A DNA stretch of 64,000 bases from Isoperla grammatica. Its lineage: Eukaryota; Arthropoda; Insecta; Plecoptera; Perlodidae. The stretch is taken from NCBI GenBank assembly GCA_945910005.1, contig OX246743.1, positions 818,122-882,121 of the forward strand, in the 5' to 3' direction. The notes beneath the pieces are model-generated. The model ran no database searches and had not been told where the DNA came from. It saw only the letters and a program-made list of their open reading frames with translations. The position numbers were made by a program, and so were the translations under genes. Shown here piece by piece: positions 21,540 to 32,234 of this stretch. How positions within the stretch are numbered: the first letter of the stretch is position 1; every line of letters starts with the position of its first letter.

Positions 21540-22549
21540 ATGCCTCGACATAAATGTAATAAGAAGAGAGCGTTTAGAGGAAACCAGTTTACTGATGATA
21601 ATCAAGTGGTCAGCAATGTACTGGTATCAATAGAAAGTATCCAAACACCGGACGATGGTCAAGTAGGCCTAGGCCTAGCTAACCCTACTTCTGGTTCTAG
21701 GCCTAATTCTAAGTGCATCCAGAAAAAAACTGACGTATCTAGACGACAGTGTCACTGTCAATCAAAGTACTAGTACAGGTAATGTACTCATTAGTCTTGA
21801 ACTTCTTTCTGGTTTGATAAACAAAGCCACATCTTGTAAACATTGTGTTGGGGGCGTGGTTGATGTAGCTGAAGATCGGTCCAAATGAAAGGGCATTGTT
21901 ACAAAACTTCAACTTGTATGTCAGAGTTGTAACAAAATATCTACCACTATGACTTCTAAAATGACTCGTCTATTGCTGTATGAAGCAAATATAAGATTAG
22001 TTTATGGCCTACGCTGTACCGGTATTGGGAAAGGTAAAAAAGCAGCGCAAGTTTTGACGTCAGTGCTGAACTTACCACAACCACCATCAAACTTTATTCT
22101 TTACAATAGGAAGATTGGAAAGTTTGTTGAAGAGGTATGCCAGGCTTCAATGCGACAGGCTGCTGTAGAAGCAGTAGAAGAAAATCGGCAAGTGAACGGA
22201 AACCTGAGCGATGACATTGCGGACAAAGACTGCGGCGCTGATGATGATGGAGTAAGTGTAAAGCTGTGTTTGTTGGGTACGAGACACTGAAAATGGGGGT
22301 TTACGAAGCAGTGCTCACATTTAGCGATGGGAATGTGGGGAAATTAAAAATCTTGGAGCAAATGGGTATTGATCCCGGACAAAACACCATCGACGGGCTT
22401 CGAGCGCTAGACGTAATCCGAGTGTCGCGACTGAAACCGCATCAGACAACACTGCTAAGAAAGCGCGAATGCGACAGCGGAACATGAAACGGAAGAAAGA
22501 AGATGATGAGGATGAGGATGACCCAGAGTATGGTGCAGGAATGCATTAG
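21540..22549 (+). pseudogene. Decayed Mutator-like (MULE) transposase, internally deleted
   Basis: The reading starts MPRHKCNKKRAFRGNQFT at 21540. After a frameshift near 21775 it continues SGLINKATSCKHC, a TGA at 21886 and LVCQSCNKISTTMTSKMT. The CKHC and CQSC pairs suggest a zinc ribbon. Then comes ANIRLVYGLRCTGIGKGKKA. After another shift near 22265 the C-terminus reads GVYEAVLTFSDGNVGKLKIL, and after a third shift it ends KRKKEDDEDEDDPEYGAGMH and stop. This start and end match my memory of the arthropod 'Mutator-like transposase domain' family, normally several hundred residues longer. The catalytic middle is missing. It begins 120 bp after satellite 2 ends. Confidence 0.75.
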
Positions 22550-23399
22550 TGGGGGTGAGCAGCTGGCCACAGTGAGTTTTACAATGTTATTGTCACCTAA
22601 AACACTCTCCTATTTTCAAACCTCGTTTACTCGTAAACTATAATTTACAACTTTAGGAACCAACATCTTCTAAACTAAGAAAGCTAGGCAGCTGAAATTT
22701 TTACCACATATTTATTACATATGTATGAAGAGCCCCTACCTCTATTTTACTGATTCCTTCATAAATTAAATTTAAATTAATTTCTCAATGGTTGAAAGCG
22801 TACGTATTCTATTGCAATCTTCTTTACTAGTTACCAAACACCATATTTAAGAAAATAATTCACTTACACCTACAAAAGTGGTAGGGTGTCATCAGAAAGC
22901 ATGTAGTAATGTGATAAAAAAAAAATAGTTTGATAGCTACCATACTCTCTGAGATAATGGTTCCTAAAAATGATCAAATCTGCATGTTAAATCGTACCAC
23001 ATTTCTTCCCTTTTTTAAAGAAACCATAGATTACACGTTTTTCAACCTATTTGTATCGAACTGTTATCGTTACGGTTGCTATAGGGTAGGGGATAGGCAT
23101 CTATTATGTCGGCTAGCGGTATTACCTTCAATAGACTTGTGCAGTAAGTGACGTACACAATACTAAGTGTGATAGTATTCAAGTAACAGATCTGGCTAAC
23201 AGAGTGGGCGGTTGTGAGTCAACTAGTGTAACTATGTTATCTTATCGGTAGGACACGCGTTCAGTGTTGCTCTTATCAGCAGTATACCATAACAAGAGCT
23301 TTAACAGGTACTCAAACACCCCCACCCCTCTCTCCCTTCGAATAGCGAGGCCGGTACCTGTTTCGTGTACGAAGTCTATTTCCAAAGAATTTAATAAAT
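22550..23399. other. No recognised gene; possible MULE 3' flank
   Basis: AT-rich sequence after the transposase relic. It may include the element's 3' non-coding part, but I find no terminal inverted repeat that pairs with the region left of 21540. There is a poly-A-like run near 22915-22926. Confidence 0.35.
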
Positions 23400-23560
23400 A
23401 AATAAATAAATTCGTATTTAGAGTGTACCCACTCAGTAACAAGACTGATTTTCAGTGGGGGACTTTAATTTAAAGCGACTAAACCAACCCTGTAGGCTCA
23501 GAACTATCGTCGAGTGAGCGATAACCAATCAAAGATCGATATTTTAATATTTGAAGGAAA
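23400..23560 (-). repeat. Interspersed repeat, third copy
   Basis: Reverse complement of the repeat at 9640-9800 and 47960-48122. Shared blocks include AGCGACTAAACCAACC, GAGTGAGCGATAACCAATCA and TACCCACTCAGTAACAAGAC. A short (AAAT)n stretch precedes it (23393-23411). Confidence 0.75.
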
Positions 23561-23872
23561 ATATTCCGGTTTTTCTGAATTCCTTCAAATTAATGTATCT
23601 GTACTTGAATTTGATTGGCCAATACACGAACTTTGATAAAACCGCACTTTTTCTAAAAACTAAACCGCACATGAGCAGAATTACAATATTACAATAGTGA
23701 TATTTTCATCAATCTACGACCGGGGATAAATAAAGAAGGTTGGCTGAAAAGAGCAAGTGTGCCACAAACCCAAGGAGTTTTCTTTCGCCTCCTTTGTTGA
23801 GATGTTATTAATAGCAACGTGTACTAGCAATGTGTAATAGCAACGTGTAATGGCAAGAGCGTCTGCGCTTAC

Positions 23873-23975
23873 CCGCTTCCTGGCGCAGCAGACTGCGCAC
23901 GCCTGCGCAGAACTCTGGGAACCCCAGGACCCCCCTGCGCGCCGGGTCCAGCTGCTGCAGGATGCCAGACACATC
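23873..23975 (-). CDS. Candidate single host exon, EF-hand-like
   Basis: On the minus strand a pyrimidine-rich acceptor (CTCTTGTTTTCAG) precedes 103 bases that are strikingly GC-rich against AT-rich flanks. They are followed by the donor GTAAGC. Read from the first base, the exon gives DVSGILQQLDPARRGVLGFP and then EFCAGVRSLLRQEA, with no stop, ending in phase 1. The LDP...G...F.EFC.GV pattern is that of a degenerate EF-hand, as in Rab11-FIP3/4 (nuf) type proteins. The family name is a guess. No partner exon is visible within the window, so any gene must have long introns that contain these repeats. Confidence 0.5.
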
Positions 23976-24000
23976 CTGAAAACAAGAGGTTCTGATTCAG

Positions 24001-24380
24001 GACACGCTCTCACATCACTGTGGGAATAAAGGACACAGATAAAACAGATTTTAAGACTGGAATCCAGGGTGGCTCGTTTCCTGCATAGATAAGCCGCTTG
24101 GAGGTGTTTCTACGGTTTCGGGAAGCGGACTTGTCCTACTTTTGCACCAATCGAGCGATTTTCAAAACCATCATGTCTAGCCTATAAAATACAACTAGGC
24201 TATATCCCACGCATAGCCACAACGGGGCAACTTTTTAATACCTACTACTATTACATAGGAACCGGAGTGCGTACGTTGCAATAGTGCAATAGTGTCAAAT
24301 AGATGTGTGTATTGGATTGTTTTAAAACATAACTAAATTTAAGGTCACACCTAAATATCTTCCCCGTTGCATGTGTGACC
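24001..24380. other. No recognised feature
   Basis: Possible intron sequence upstream of the candidate exon on the minus strand. I see no repeat or open frame that I can support. Confidence 0.35.
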
Positions 24381-24570
24381 TAAAGGCCTAACCACAAATG
24401 TCGGCATCGTGATCGTGGTCGGGATCGGGATTGGGATCGCAATCGTACATTTGCTCATGCTAAATCATTACGACATTACGATTTAGTTGAGAACAGCGTC
24501 ATAAGAACCACGTAAGTAACTATTTCACGATTTCCGGGTTGCGGCTGGGATCCCGATACCGACAATTTGT
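24381..24570. mobile_element. Partial palindromic MITE
   Basis: Carries GGCCTAACCACAAATGTCGG and ATCATTACGACATTACGATT, then CCCGATACCGACAATTTG. This is the left-hand two thirds of the element at 1781-2110 and 40091-40391. The right terminus is missing and is replaced by a 44-bp tandem repeat. Confidence 0.65.
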
Positions 24571-24744
24571 ATTGAATATGTTTGTGTCTGTGCCCGAGCC
24601 GTTGTCGACAATTGTGATGTTTATGTTTGTGTATGTGCCCGAGCCGATGTCAACAATTGTTGTGTTTGTTTGTGTGTGTGCCTGAGCCGATGTCAACAAT
24701 TTGTTGTGTTCGTTTGTGTCTGTGCCCGAGCCGATGTCGACCAC
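24571..24744. repeat. ~44-bp tandem repeat, 4 copies
   Basis: GCCCGAGCCGATGTC recurs with its core at 24595, 24640, 24683 and 24727. The units are 43-45 bp and end with TTTGTGTCTGTGCC-type sequence. The first unit seems to have grown out of the end of the adjacent MITE fragment (CGACAATTTG recurs in each unit). Confidence 0.8.
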
Positions 24745-24769
24745 CGCGACCGCCTGGACATTAATTTTA

Positions 24770-25033
24770 TTAAGGAATCCCTTTTATGGGGTACACACCA
24801 GCTTTACCTGATGTGCCCCTCTTCAGGTGACTAACTAGGTATATTAGGGTGTTTAGATAGCTGGGAAGGAATGTCCGAGGGTGTTAGTAGGACTCAATCC
24901 TAGCATTCGCCTTTACGACTGAGGAAAACCTCGGAAAAAACTTCAGTCAGAACTGCCGGTGGCCGGAATCGAACCAGCGACCTCCATAATTAATTAGAGT
25001 CCCGTCTTACCTCTGAGCCACCTCTATCGGCCT
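24770..25033 (-). mobile_element. tRNA-derived SINE, family 1 (full-length type)
   Basis: On the minus strand the head carries GATAGAGGTGGCTCAGAGG (A-box-like) and GGTTCGATTCCGGCCACC (B-box). The body has TTCTGACTGAAG, CCGAGGTTTTCCTCAGTCG and CCCTCGGACATTCCTTCCCA. The tail ends CACCTGAAGAGGGGCAC and TGGTGTGTACCCC. At about 264 bp it is the longest copy here and can serve as the reference for the family. Confidence 0.8.
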
Positions 25034-25205
25034 GGACATGTTTCCATGCAGCTGCCCCAAAGCTGCGCCTACTTCGGCATCCCCGCGCATTAACATACCG
25101 GAAGCACGTCCCGTACACAGGAATCTGCGCCGGAAGTCAACACTGCAGCCAGTGGCGTCGACCTTTGGCCAGTGGTGAACAGCGGTGTCAATTAGAGTAA
25201 ACATA
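25034..25205. other. GC-rich spacer, nothing recognised
   Basis: Less AT-rich than most of the window and open on the minus strand, but the open frame simply runs on from the minisatellite. I see no splice sites or motifs that support an exon. Confidence 0.3.
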
Positions 25206-26655
25206 TCTAGCGCAGGTAACTGAGTGTCCCACGCAGGTAACTGAGCGAGGGTCCCACGCAGGTAACTATGCGAGGGTCCCACGCAGGTAACTGAGCGAGG
25301 GTCCCACGCAGGTAACTGAGCGAGGGTCCCACGCAGGCAACTGAGCGGGAGTCCTACGCAGGTAACTGAGCGAGGGTCCCACGCAGGCAACTGAGCGAGA
25401 GTCCTACGCAGGTAACTGAGCGAGGGTCCCACGCAGGTAACTGAGCGAGGGTCCCACGCAGGTAACTGAGCGAGGGTCCCACGCAGGCAACTGAGCGAGA
25501 GTCCTACGCAGGTAACTGACCGAGGGTACCACGCAGGTAACTGAGCGAGGGTCCCACGCAGGTAACTGAGCGAGGGTCCCACGCAGGCAACTGAGCGAGA
25601 GTCCTACGCAGGTAACTGAGCGAGGGTCCCACGCAGGTAACTGAGCGAGGGTCCCACGCAGGTAACTGAGCGAGGGTCCCACGCAGGTAACTGAGCGAGG
25701 GTCCCACGCAGGTAACTGAGCGAGGGTCCCACGCAGGCAACTGAGCGAGAGTCCTACGCAGGTAACTGAGCGAGGGTCCCACGCAGGTAACTGAGCGAGG
25801 GTCCCACGCAGGTAACTGAGCGAGGGTCCCACGCAGGTAACTGAGCGAGGGTCCCACGCAGGTAACTGAGCGAGGGTCCCACGCAGGCAACTGAGCGAGA
25901 GTCCTACGCAGGTAACTGAGCGAGGGTCCCACGCAGGTAACTGAGCGAGGGTACCACGCAGGTAACTGAGCGAGGGTCCCACGCAGGTAACTGAGCGAGG
26001 GTTCCACGTAGGTAACTGAGCGAGGGTCCCACGCAGGTAACTGAGCGAGGGTTCCACGTAGGTAACTGAGCGAGGGTCCCACGCAGGTAACTGAGCGAGG
26101 GTCCCACGTAGGTAACTGAGCGAGGGTACCACGCAGGTAACTGAGCGAGGGTCCCACGCAGGTAACTGAGCGAGGGTCCCACGCAGGCAACTGAGCGAGA
26201 GTCCTACGCAGGTAACTGAGCGAGGGTCCCACGCAGGTAACTGAGCGAGGGTACCACGCAGGTAACTGAGCGAGGGTACCACGCAGGTAACTGAGCGAGG
26301 GTCCCACGTAGGTAACTGAGCGAGGGTCCCACGCAGGTAACATGAGCGAGGGTCCCACGCAGGTAACTGAGCGAGGGTCCCACGCAGGTAACTAAGCGAG
26401 GGTCCCACGCAGGTAACTGAGCGAGGGTCCCACGCAGGTAACTGAGCGAGGGTCCCACGCAGGTACCTGAGCGAGGGTCCCACACAGGTAACTGAGCGAG
26501 GGTCCCACGCAGGTAACTGAGGGTCTCACGCAGGTAACTGAGCGAGGGTCCCACGCAGGTAACTGAGTGAGGGTCCCACGTAGGTAACTGAGCTAGGGTC
26601 CCACGCAGGGTACTGAGCGAGGGTCCCACGCAGGTAACTGAGCGAGGGTCCCACG
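25206..26655. repeat. 25-bp minisatellite, about 58 copies
   Basis: The unit is GAGCGAGGGTCCCACGCAG followed by GTAACT. Most units differ by at most one or two bases. A variant unit (AGAGTCCTACGCAG, always after a GGCAACT unit) recurs near 25395, 25495, 25595, 25745, 25895 and 26195, at multiples of 25 bp. This shows expansion of multi-unit blocks. Because three units make 75 bp, all frames stay open and yield long false proteins on the minus strand (LAQLPAWDPRSVTCVGPS). Confidence 0.98.
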
Positions 26656-26727
26656 CACTTTCTTACATGTTCTTTTATTCGTTGATTATTTGTTGTGCTT
26701 GCTCGGCAGCTGAGGTCATTTGACGTC

Positions 26728-26775
26728 TTCCAAATCAAATCCATTATTATACATCGCGGGGGTCGTCATAAGGGT
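26728..26775 (+). repeat. Fragment of interspersed repeat
   Basis: Contains TCAAATCCATTATTATACATCG and GGGGTCGTCATAAGG. It matches blocks at 19885-19930 and 28053-28095. Confidence 0.55.
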
Positions 26776-26779
26776 CCGC

Positions 26780-27255
26780 GAATGATCCACGAATAGTCTA
26801 GTGAGCGAATGCTGTACTGTACGAAAAATCTACTCAGCGAAAAATTAAGTACCTAAGCGAATGATCTAGTCAGCGAATGTTGTACTGCGCGAAAACACTG
26901 GTTCGCGAATGGTCTAGGGTGCGAATGCTCCACTGCGCGAAAATCTACTGAACGAATAATTAAGTGCGCGAATATTCAAGTGCGCGAATGTTTTAGTGCG
27001 CGAAAACTCTAGTGCGCGAATGCTCTGGTGAGCGAATGTTCTGTATCACGAAAACTCTGGTGCGCGAGTGATCTAGTGCGCGAATGCTCTACTGTGCGAA
27101 AGCTATACTGAGCGAATAGTTAAGTGAACGAATGCCCCACTGCGCGAATGGTCTACTTAGCGAATGCTCTAGTGAGCGAATTATATAGTGCGCGAATACT
27201 CTACTGCACGAAAACTCCAGTCCGCGAATGGTCTAGTGCGCGAATGCTCTAATGC
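26780..27255. repeat. Degenerate 16-bp minisatellite
   Basis: About 29 copies of a 16-bp unit close to GCGCGAATGCTCTAGT, clearest between 26990 and 27250 where the register is exact. The core GCGAA or CGAAAA is kept better than the rest. It ends at a short (AAAC)n tract (27256-27290). It is far more diverged than the neighbouring 25-bp array, so it is probably older. Confidence 0.9.
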
Positions 27256-27290
27256 AAACAAACTAACAAACAAACAAACAGACAAACAAC

Positions 27291-28040
27291 ACAGGCTGTT
27301 CTTAATGAAATGAGAGGAGTTATTGTGAACTCAGAAACATGTTTCAAAGTTTTTTCTAATTTCCATAGCTATTATACTTCCCGATATTGTTGAATGCAGT
27401 GCAATTTGCGTTGCTAAGAATTTTCGCTGTCATTCTGTATAGTGTTTTCGCGGCGGTCCGCCACCGTTACTAACAGTTATTGAGTGTAACTTTGTAACTT
27501 TTCGAACGATTTTGCCTCAAAACAATATACACATTCAATCCACATCGAGGCTTGTGGATGGTCCAAATTTCAAGTTGATCGGACTTTCCGTTCGACCGCT
27601 ATCGACAGACATAAAAACAAAACAAAAAACAAACATAATGAAGTGATAAGAGTCTAGTACGAAAAAAAAAAACAGAACGAAGTGCCATAAGAGTCTCGAT
27701 AGAGACGCTCGCTTCGCTCGCTTAATAAGAATATTTCACATCTATTGATAACATAAAATATGTTTTATTGGCGCATGGGTTATGAATTTAGGTTGCGTGT
27801 TTTGCAGCAGTTATGTTGGCTACTTTTCATTTAGGAAGGTCAAGACAGGAATAGACGAACAGAAGGGCCAACATAGCTGGACGGTTGTTGTAGCTAGACT
27901 ACACTCCATGTGCATTGTACTCTCCACGTGCATTGTATACTCCACGTGTATACTACACTCCACGTGCATTGGCAGAACCTCTAAACCACTTTTTAGTTAG
28001 TATAGTTTTGTGTTTCACGACGTACTCGATAACTAGGTCA
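27291..28040. repeat. Probable retroelement-derived sequence, no gene
   Basis: Holds TTCAAGTTGATCGGACTTTC with an A-rich stretch and, at about 27698-27731, GAGACGCTCG...CTTAATAAGAAT. The last block resembles the 3' tail of SINE family 2 (31857-31876). Near 27906-27965 there is a short repeat of CTCCACGTGCATTGTA. No coherent protein is seen. Confidence 0.4.
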
Positions 28041-28144
28041 TATGACGTCGGCTGAATCAGATCCATTGGACATCGCCGGGGTCGTCATAAGGAAATCCAA
28101 AATAAAGCGGGGAATTGGGGTTTTAGGGGCGTGAGGGGTTTCTG

Positions 28145-28375
28145 GACGTTTGGACCGTAAAGAGGGCCGTCAAGTATGAAGATGGACTGAGAAAGTAGAA
28201 CGTTTGGACCGTAAAGAGGGCCGCCGAGTATGGAGATAAACTGAGGAAGTATAGGACGTTTGGACCGTAAAGAGGGCCGGCAAGTATGAAGATCAACTGA
28301 GGAAGTAGGACGTTTGGACCGTGAAGAGGGCCGGCAAGTATGAAGAAGATATGAGGAAGTAGGACGGGAAGAATG
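28145..28375. repeat. 52-57-bp tandem repeat, 4 copies
   Basis: GGACGTTTGGACCGTAAAGA starts units at about 28144, 28199, 28257 and 28309. Each unit continues with GGGCCGGCAAGTATGAAGAT. The open frames on the minus strand across this region are by-products of the repeat. Confidence 0.85.
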
Positions 28376-29348
28376 GTGAAGGCCCGTGAGATGATTAAAG
28401 GAATTACCATGAACATGTAACAGAACTTCGTTACAAGTCCAAGAAATGACAAAAGAGATGCACGAGAGCCCTCTTTGCGGGCACCGGTCACCACGAGGAG
28501 GGACCCACCTCGACCGGAACGATGACTGCCGATAATACAAAACGATAATACGTACGTAATGAATGTTGCATATATTCTTTCCGTTATCGGTAGGCTCTGA
28601 TAATATGTCTTGTATCTTCCCACAATTTCCATTTTAAAAGTTCTGCAACCGCAGGTTCAGAACAATTCTACAACTCGTCCGGCGTTCTCCCACTTGTCCC
28701 TTTCCTCCATTCACCCCCCGACATCATACGACCTAGTTGTCGAGTTCCTCCACCAAACCAAATAGTAATAATACTAAGCATATTTGTCTTCTACTTACAG
28801 CTCACATGCTGGGCCTACGTACTTATCGGAGACTCAAGCTAGGCCCTCTAAACATGTTACATATCACTCAATGACGTAAGCCCTTGTACGCCACGTCTAT
28901 ACGTACTACCAAGGCAACGCACCAACCCTTCATTACGATATATCGACTTATGACGCGCGGTTCTGAGAGAGTCGACCAACGATGACCACAGCCTTATCGA
29001 TCTCTCGTTGCCAGCGACAACCCCACAGTAACAAGGCTGTGGGTCGTTGACACGTCGTTTCCTTGCTCACCACGTGGCAGAGGTGTGGTCATCTCGGATT
29101 GAATGGTTACTATGGTTACAACAAAATGGTGTCTTCTAACAGGCGCCATGTCTGTTAGTCTAGTTGGGGGATTCCTAGGGTTGCTACTGGATTGTTGTAT
29201 TGCATGAAGAAGTAAAACAAACAGTTCCCTAACCAAGGAGACATCTGTGCGTTCGGGCCTAGTTTGATGAAACAGGGCCTCAGTGGCGATTGCAAACACA
29301 GGCGCCCTAGGCTCCCCCCCCCCCCCCCAACCCCCGGAGGCATCAACA
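28376..29348. other. No recognised gene
   Basis: Mixed sequence with overlapping open frames on the minus strand that resemble no family I know. A run of C (about 29316-29329) sits just left of the MITE. Confidence 0.35.
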
Positions 29349-29662
29349 AGGGGGAACGTGCAACTGACGTAACAGCCCAACTACAACAATGGAATAAACG
29401 AATTGAGCTGGTGGACAAACAACAAGCTGTCAAAGTAATATCTTTGCAAATAATTAAAAGAAACAATTAGTTGTAACGATAGTAACTGCTCGCCAGTTAA
29501 AATTTATGTTCAGTAATGGACAGCAACTATTTGAAAATTTGTAAACGTTCTGAACGTTTGGTTTTTCCAACTTCAGAACTTCATATATTTTTTTTGACAG
29601 CTTGTTTGTCCATCGGTTCAATTCATTTGTTTCATTGTTGTGTTTTGGTGTTGTGCGTATCC
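29349..29662. mobile_element. ~310-bp MITE, copy 2
   Basis: Inner terminal inverted repeats GGTGGACAAACAACAAGCTG and GACAGCTTGTTTGTCCATCG match those of copies 1 and 3. The outer ends are more diverged. The interior keeps AATAGTAACTGCTCGCCA in the orientation of copy 1. This is the most decayed of the three. Confidence 0.75.
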
Positions 29663-31687
29663 TATTATCTTTCTTTATGACAATAAGACTCCCCTACACA
29701 CGTACGAAGCATGACGTACTATGCTGTTGGCGTGTTTGCCTGCTGCAATAAAACATAAATATGATATCAACAATGAAAAAGCAGTCCGGTATAAAGGGCG
29801 CGACTGGCCAATCAGTTCAGACGCGATAACAACAATGGATGACAATGAAAACGCAGTGTGTCTTAAAGCATTTGAAAAATTAAATTGCTTGTTTGTTGTC
29901 TACCATATTTGAATTTGATTAATTGATACGTTATTAAATTATATTGCCGTAGAAAACATTAATAGAAGATCAATATAATGAAAGACAAATTAGGGTAATT
30001 TCACCTTTGAATTTTGTATTCATCAACGACCTTTCGTTTGGCAAGCTAATTTATTTGTTTTGCTGTTGTATAGGCAGAGCCGCAGAGACCTACCATTTGA
30101 ATAATATATTATTATTGCGTTAGACGGCTTGACCTATTATATCAAAGTATGATTTTATTACGTAGATAATCTATATCTGATTGGTCAATTTGTCATTCAC
30201 AGTTTTAGGTCATGCCCTGTTTTTTCAACCCTAATGATGGGTAGAATTTCCGGATATCATCCATAACCGAAAATCGTTATTAACACATAAAAATCAACAT
30301 TTTTCAACTTGGAAACTGGTCGTTAAGTTCGCAGAATAAAAACAGAACATAAAAGTTGTCCATGGAAGTTGACTAATGCCTGGAAACTCAACCGCACTGG
30401 GGCTACAATGCGGTCAATGTTCAACTCACAACTCAACATAGTTTTGAGTGACGCCGCAGCAGCCATAACGATGTCATATACCGACCGGTATGAGTTGAAA
30501 ATAACCTGGAAGATGAGATGAGCGGGTATGATTTTTGAATTGCATAAAAGCAATGTGAAGATAAATATATGAATTTAAGATAAAAATCACAATCAATTTT
30601 TTTTTTAACCGCTATACCCATCAATACTATGTTATATCAGTTTCTTGTTATGACTTCCGTAAAGACGATGTTTCAGATAACCAGAACGTGGATCCGAAGG
30701 AGCTGGTTTCGAATCGCACTCTTGATAAATTGTTTGTAACATGTATAAAGCCCGGACCAAGGCCTTCTGGTTCCAACACATCATCAAAACATCAAAACTA
30801 GTAACTAACATGTCTTCCTACCCCCCCCCCCCCCAACCCCTCCCCCGTTACTCCTCATACCCCACAGCGTTCGACTCATATTGTTCACCTCGTGGCGCGG
30901 GCAAGGATATGTGACGTCACCCTTATACACATCATTAGGTGGTATAGGTGGAGGATATGAGTATTGAGTCATAGTCAACTCAATGATACGACTCAATGAT
31001 ATGAGTGATGGCGAAGCTGGAGGTATCGCTAGTGTGGCCTGAACCCTGATCTAGGGAACATGTTTGTCAGCTACGGCGCTGAGTCAAGTTGCCTCTACAG
31101 TTGCAATAGCAAATCAACTTTAATTATAAACAATAGTCGATTCCCCTCGATGTTCTTTACTTCTTCGTTAGTGTTTTTAATGTCTGCAATAATTGGTAGG
31201 TATAGAATCCGTGGGTGTGACAAGCTCGACTCAGCTGTGCCGAGTGTGCCTGATTTGTGCATCCAGAAAACGCGCGGACATAAAGTGTGCCCTAGTTTAT
31301 GTAACATATCAGACATATTTTGTCACAAGCACTGAAACATGAGCGGTACGTTAACATGGCAACAAAACACTCAAGCCAACCACATATCACGCCATACAAG
31401 CCCCCCCCCCCGTGGCTTGTTTGACCTACTCTCCCCACTGACCACTCACAGGGGTCTGTCTGTGACCTCATTCTGGTCGTCAATATCGCATTAGGGGCGT
31501 AACAGCCGTCGGACGGGGTAACTAACTATGTACAAGACAACTAGTTTTATTAATGCTTGTTTGAGTTGGGCACTTGTTCACCTATATACTTGGGACACAG
31601 AACTCTGCCATTATTTATTGAATGGTTAGGTCGTTAGGTACTTGAGAACAAATATCGAAACATTCAGATCACTTATTAATACTTTAT
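29663..31687. other. No recognised gene
   Basis: AT-rich with C-runs at about 30820-30834 and 31401-31411. Short open frames occur, the longest being about 90 codons at 31060-31335, but none shows a family motif, splice context or codon pattern that would support a gene. Confidence 0.4.
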
Positions 31688-31876
31688 TCGAAGCCGTCCG
31701 GGGTGGCTTATGCGGTTGGGGCGTAGGTTCTAAGCGTAGGCCACCTATAGGGACGTGGGCTCGAGCCTCACATAAGGCATAACTTTGTTGTAGCTGTCCA
31801 TCTTCTCCATCTATACTATAACCCCGCATCGTCTCAAGAAGCATGATTGCAATAATAGAGACGCTTAATAAGAATC
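31688..31876 (+). mobile_element. tRNA-derived SINE, family 2
   Basis: The head reads GTGGCTTATGCGGTTGGGGC with B-box-like GGGCTCGAGCCTC. The body has TCCATCTTCTCCATCTATAC, and the tail is GCATGATTGCAATAATAGAG then ACGCTTAATAAGAAT. It lies outside the duplication, which proves the family is interspersed. Confidence 0.75.
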
Positions 31877-31926
31877 GTCATAGAACTGTTAGTTTGAACT
31901 AAAAGTAGACCTACTCTCTTACGAAT

Positions 31927-32234
31927 AGGGCACTAGAAACACCAAAAGACAACAATGAAACAAATGAATTGAATCGATGGACAAACAACAAGCTGTCAAA
32001 AAATAAGTTAATGTCTTCTGATTTTGGAAAACAAAACAAAAAACCAACAAATACACATACAAAACTTTCACTTAGTCGTTGTCTATCATTAAAAGGTTTA
32101 AATGGTGAGCAGTTACTATTGCTACATTTGTTTTTATTTCTATGGTTGCAATTTTATTATTTTGACAGCTGATGGTTTGTCCATCAGTTCAATTCATTTG
32201 TTCCATTGTTGTCTTTTGGTGTTGCTAGTGCCCT
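31927..32234 (+). mobile_element. ~310-bp MITE, copy 3 (best ends)
   Basis: The terminal inverted repeats extend about 65-75 bp. The left begins AGGGCACTAGAAACACCAAA and the right ends TTTGGTGTTGCTAGTGCCCT. The interior includes TTCACTTAGTCGTTGTCTAT, seen reversed in copy 1. No transposase is present, so movement would need a partner element. Confidence 0.88.

Noticed and set aside
22550..23240. Right terminal inverted repeat of the Mutator-like element
   Set aside because: I compared it with the region left of 21540 and with the satellite units and found no convincing pairing.
25206..26655. CRISPR-like array of short direct repeats
   Set aside because: Units are contiguous with no unique spacers, and the sequence is from an animal genome.
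25007..26744. Several long open frames on the minus strand (up to 359 codons, LAQLPAWDPRSVTCVGPS repeats)
   Set aside because: They are translations of the 25-bp minisatellite in all three frames; the protein repeat is forced by the DNA repeat and there is no start context, signal or domain.
28085..28632. Overlapping 151- and 169-codon frames on the minus strand
   Set aside because: Half of each is a four-unit tandem repeat and the rest has no recognisable motif.
31060..31335. 91-codon open frame, plus strand
   Set aside because: No motif, no splice or start context, and opposite-strand frames of similar length; treated as chance.
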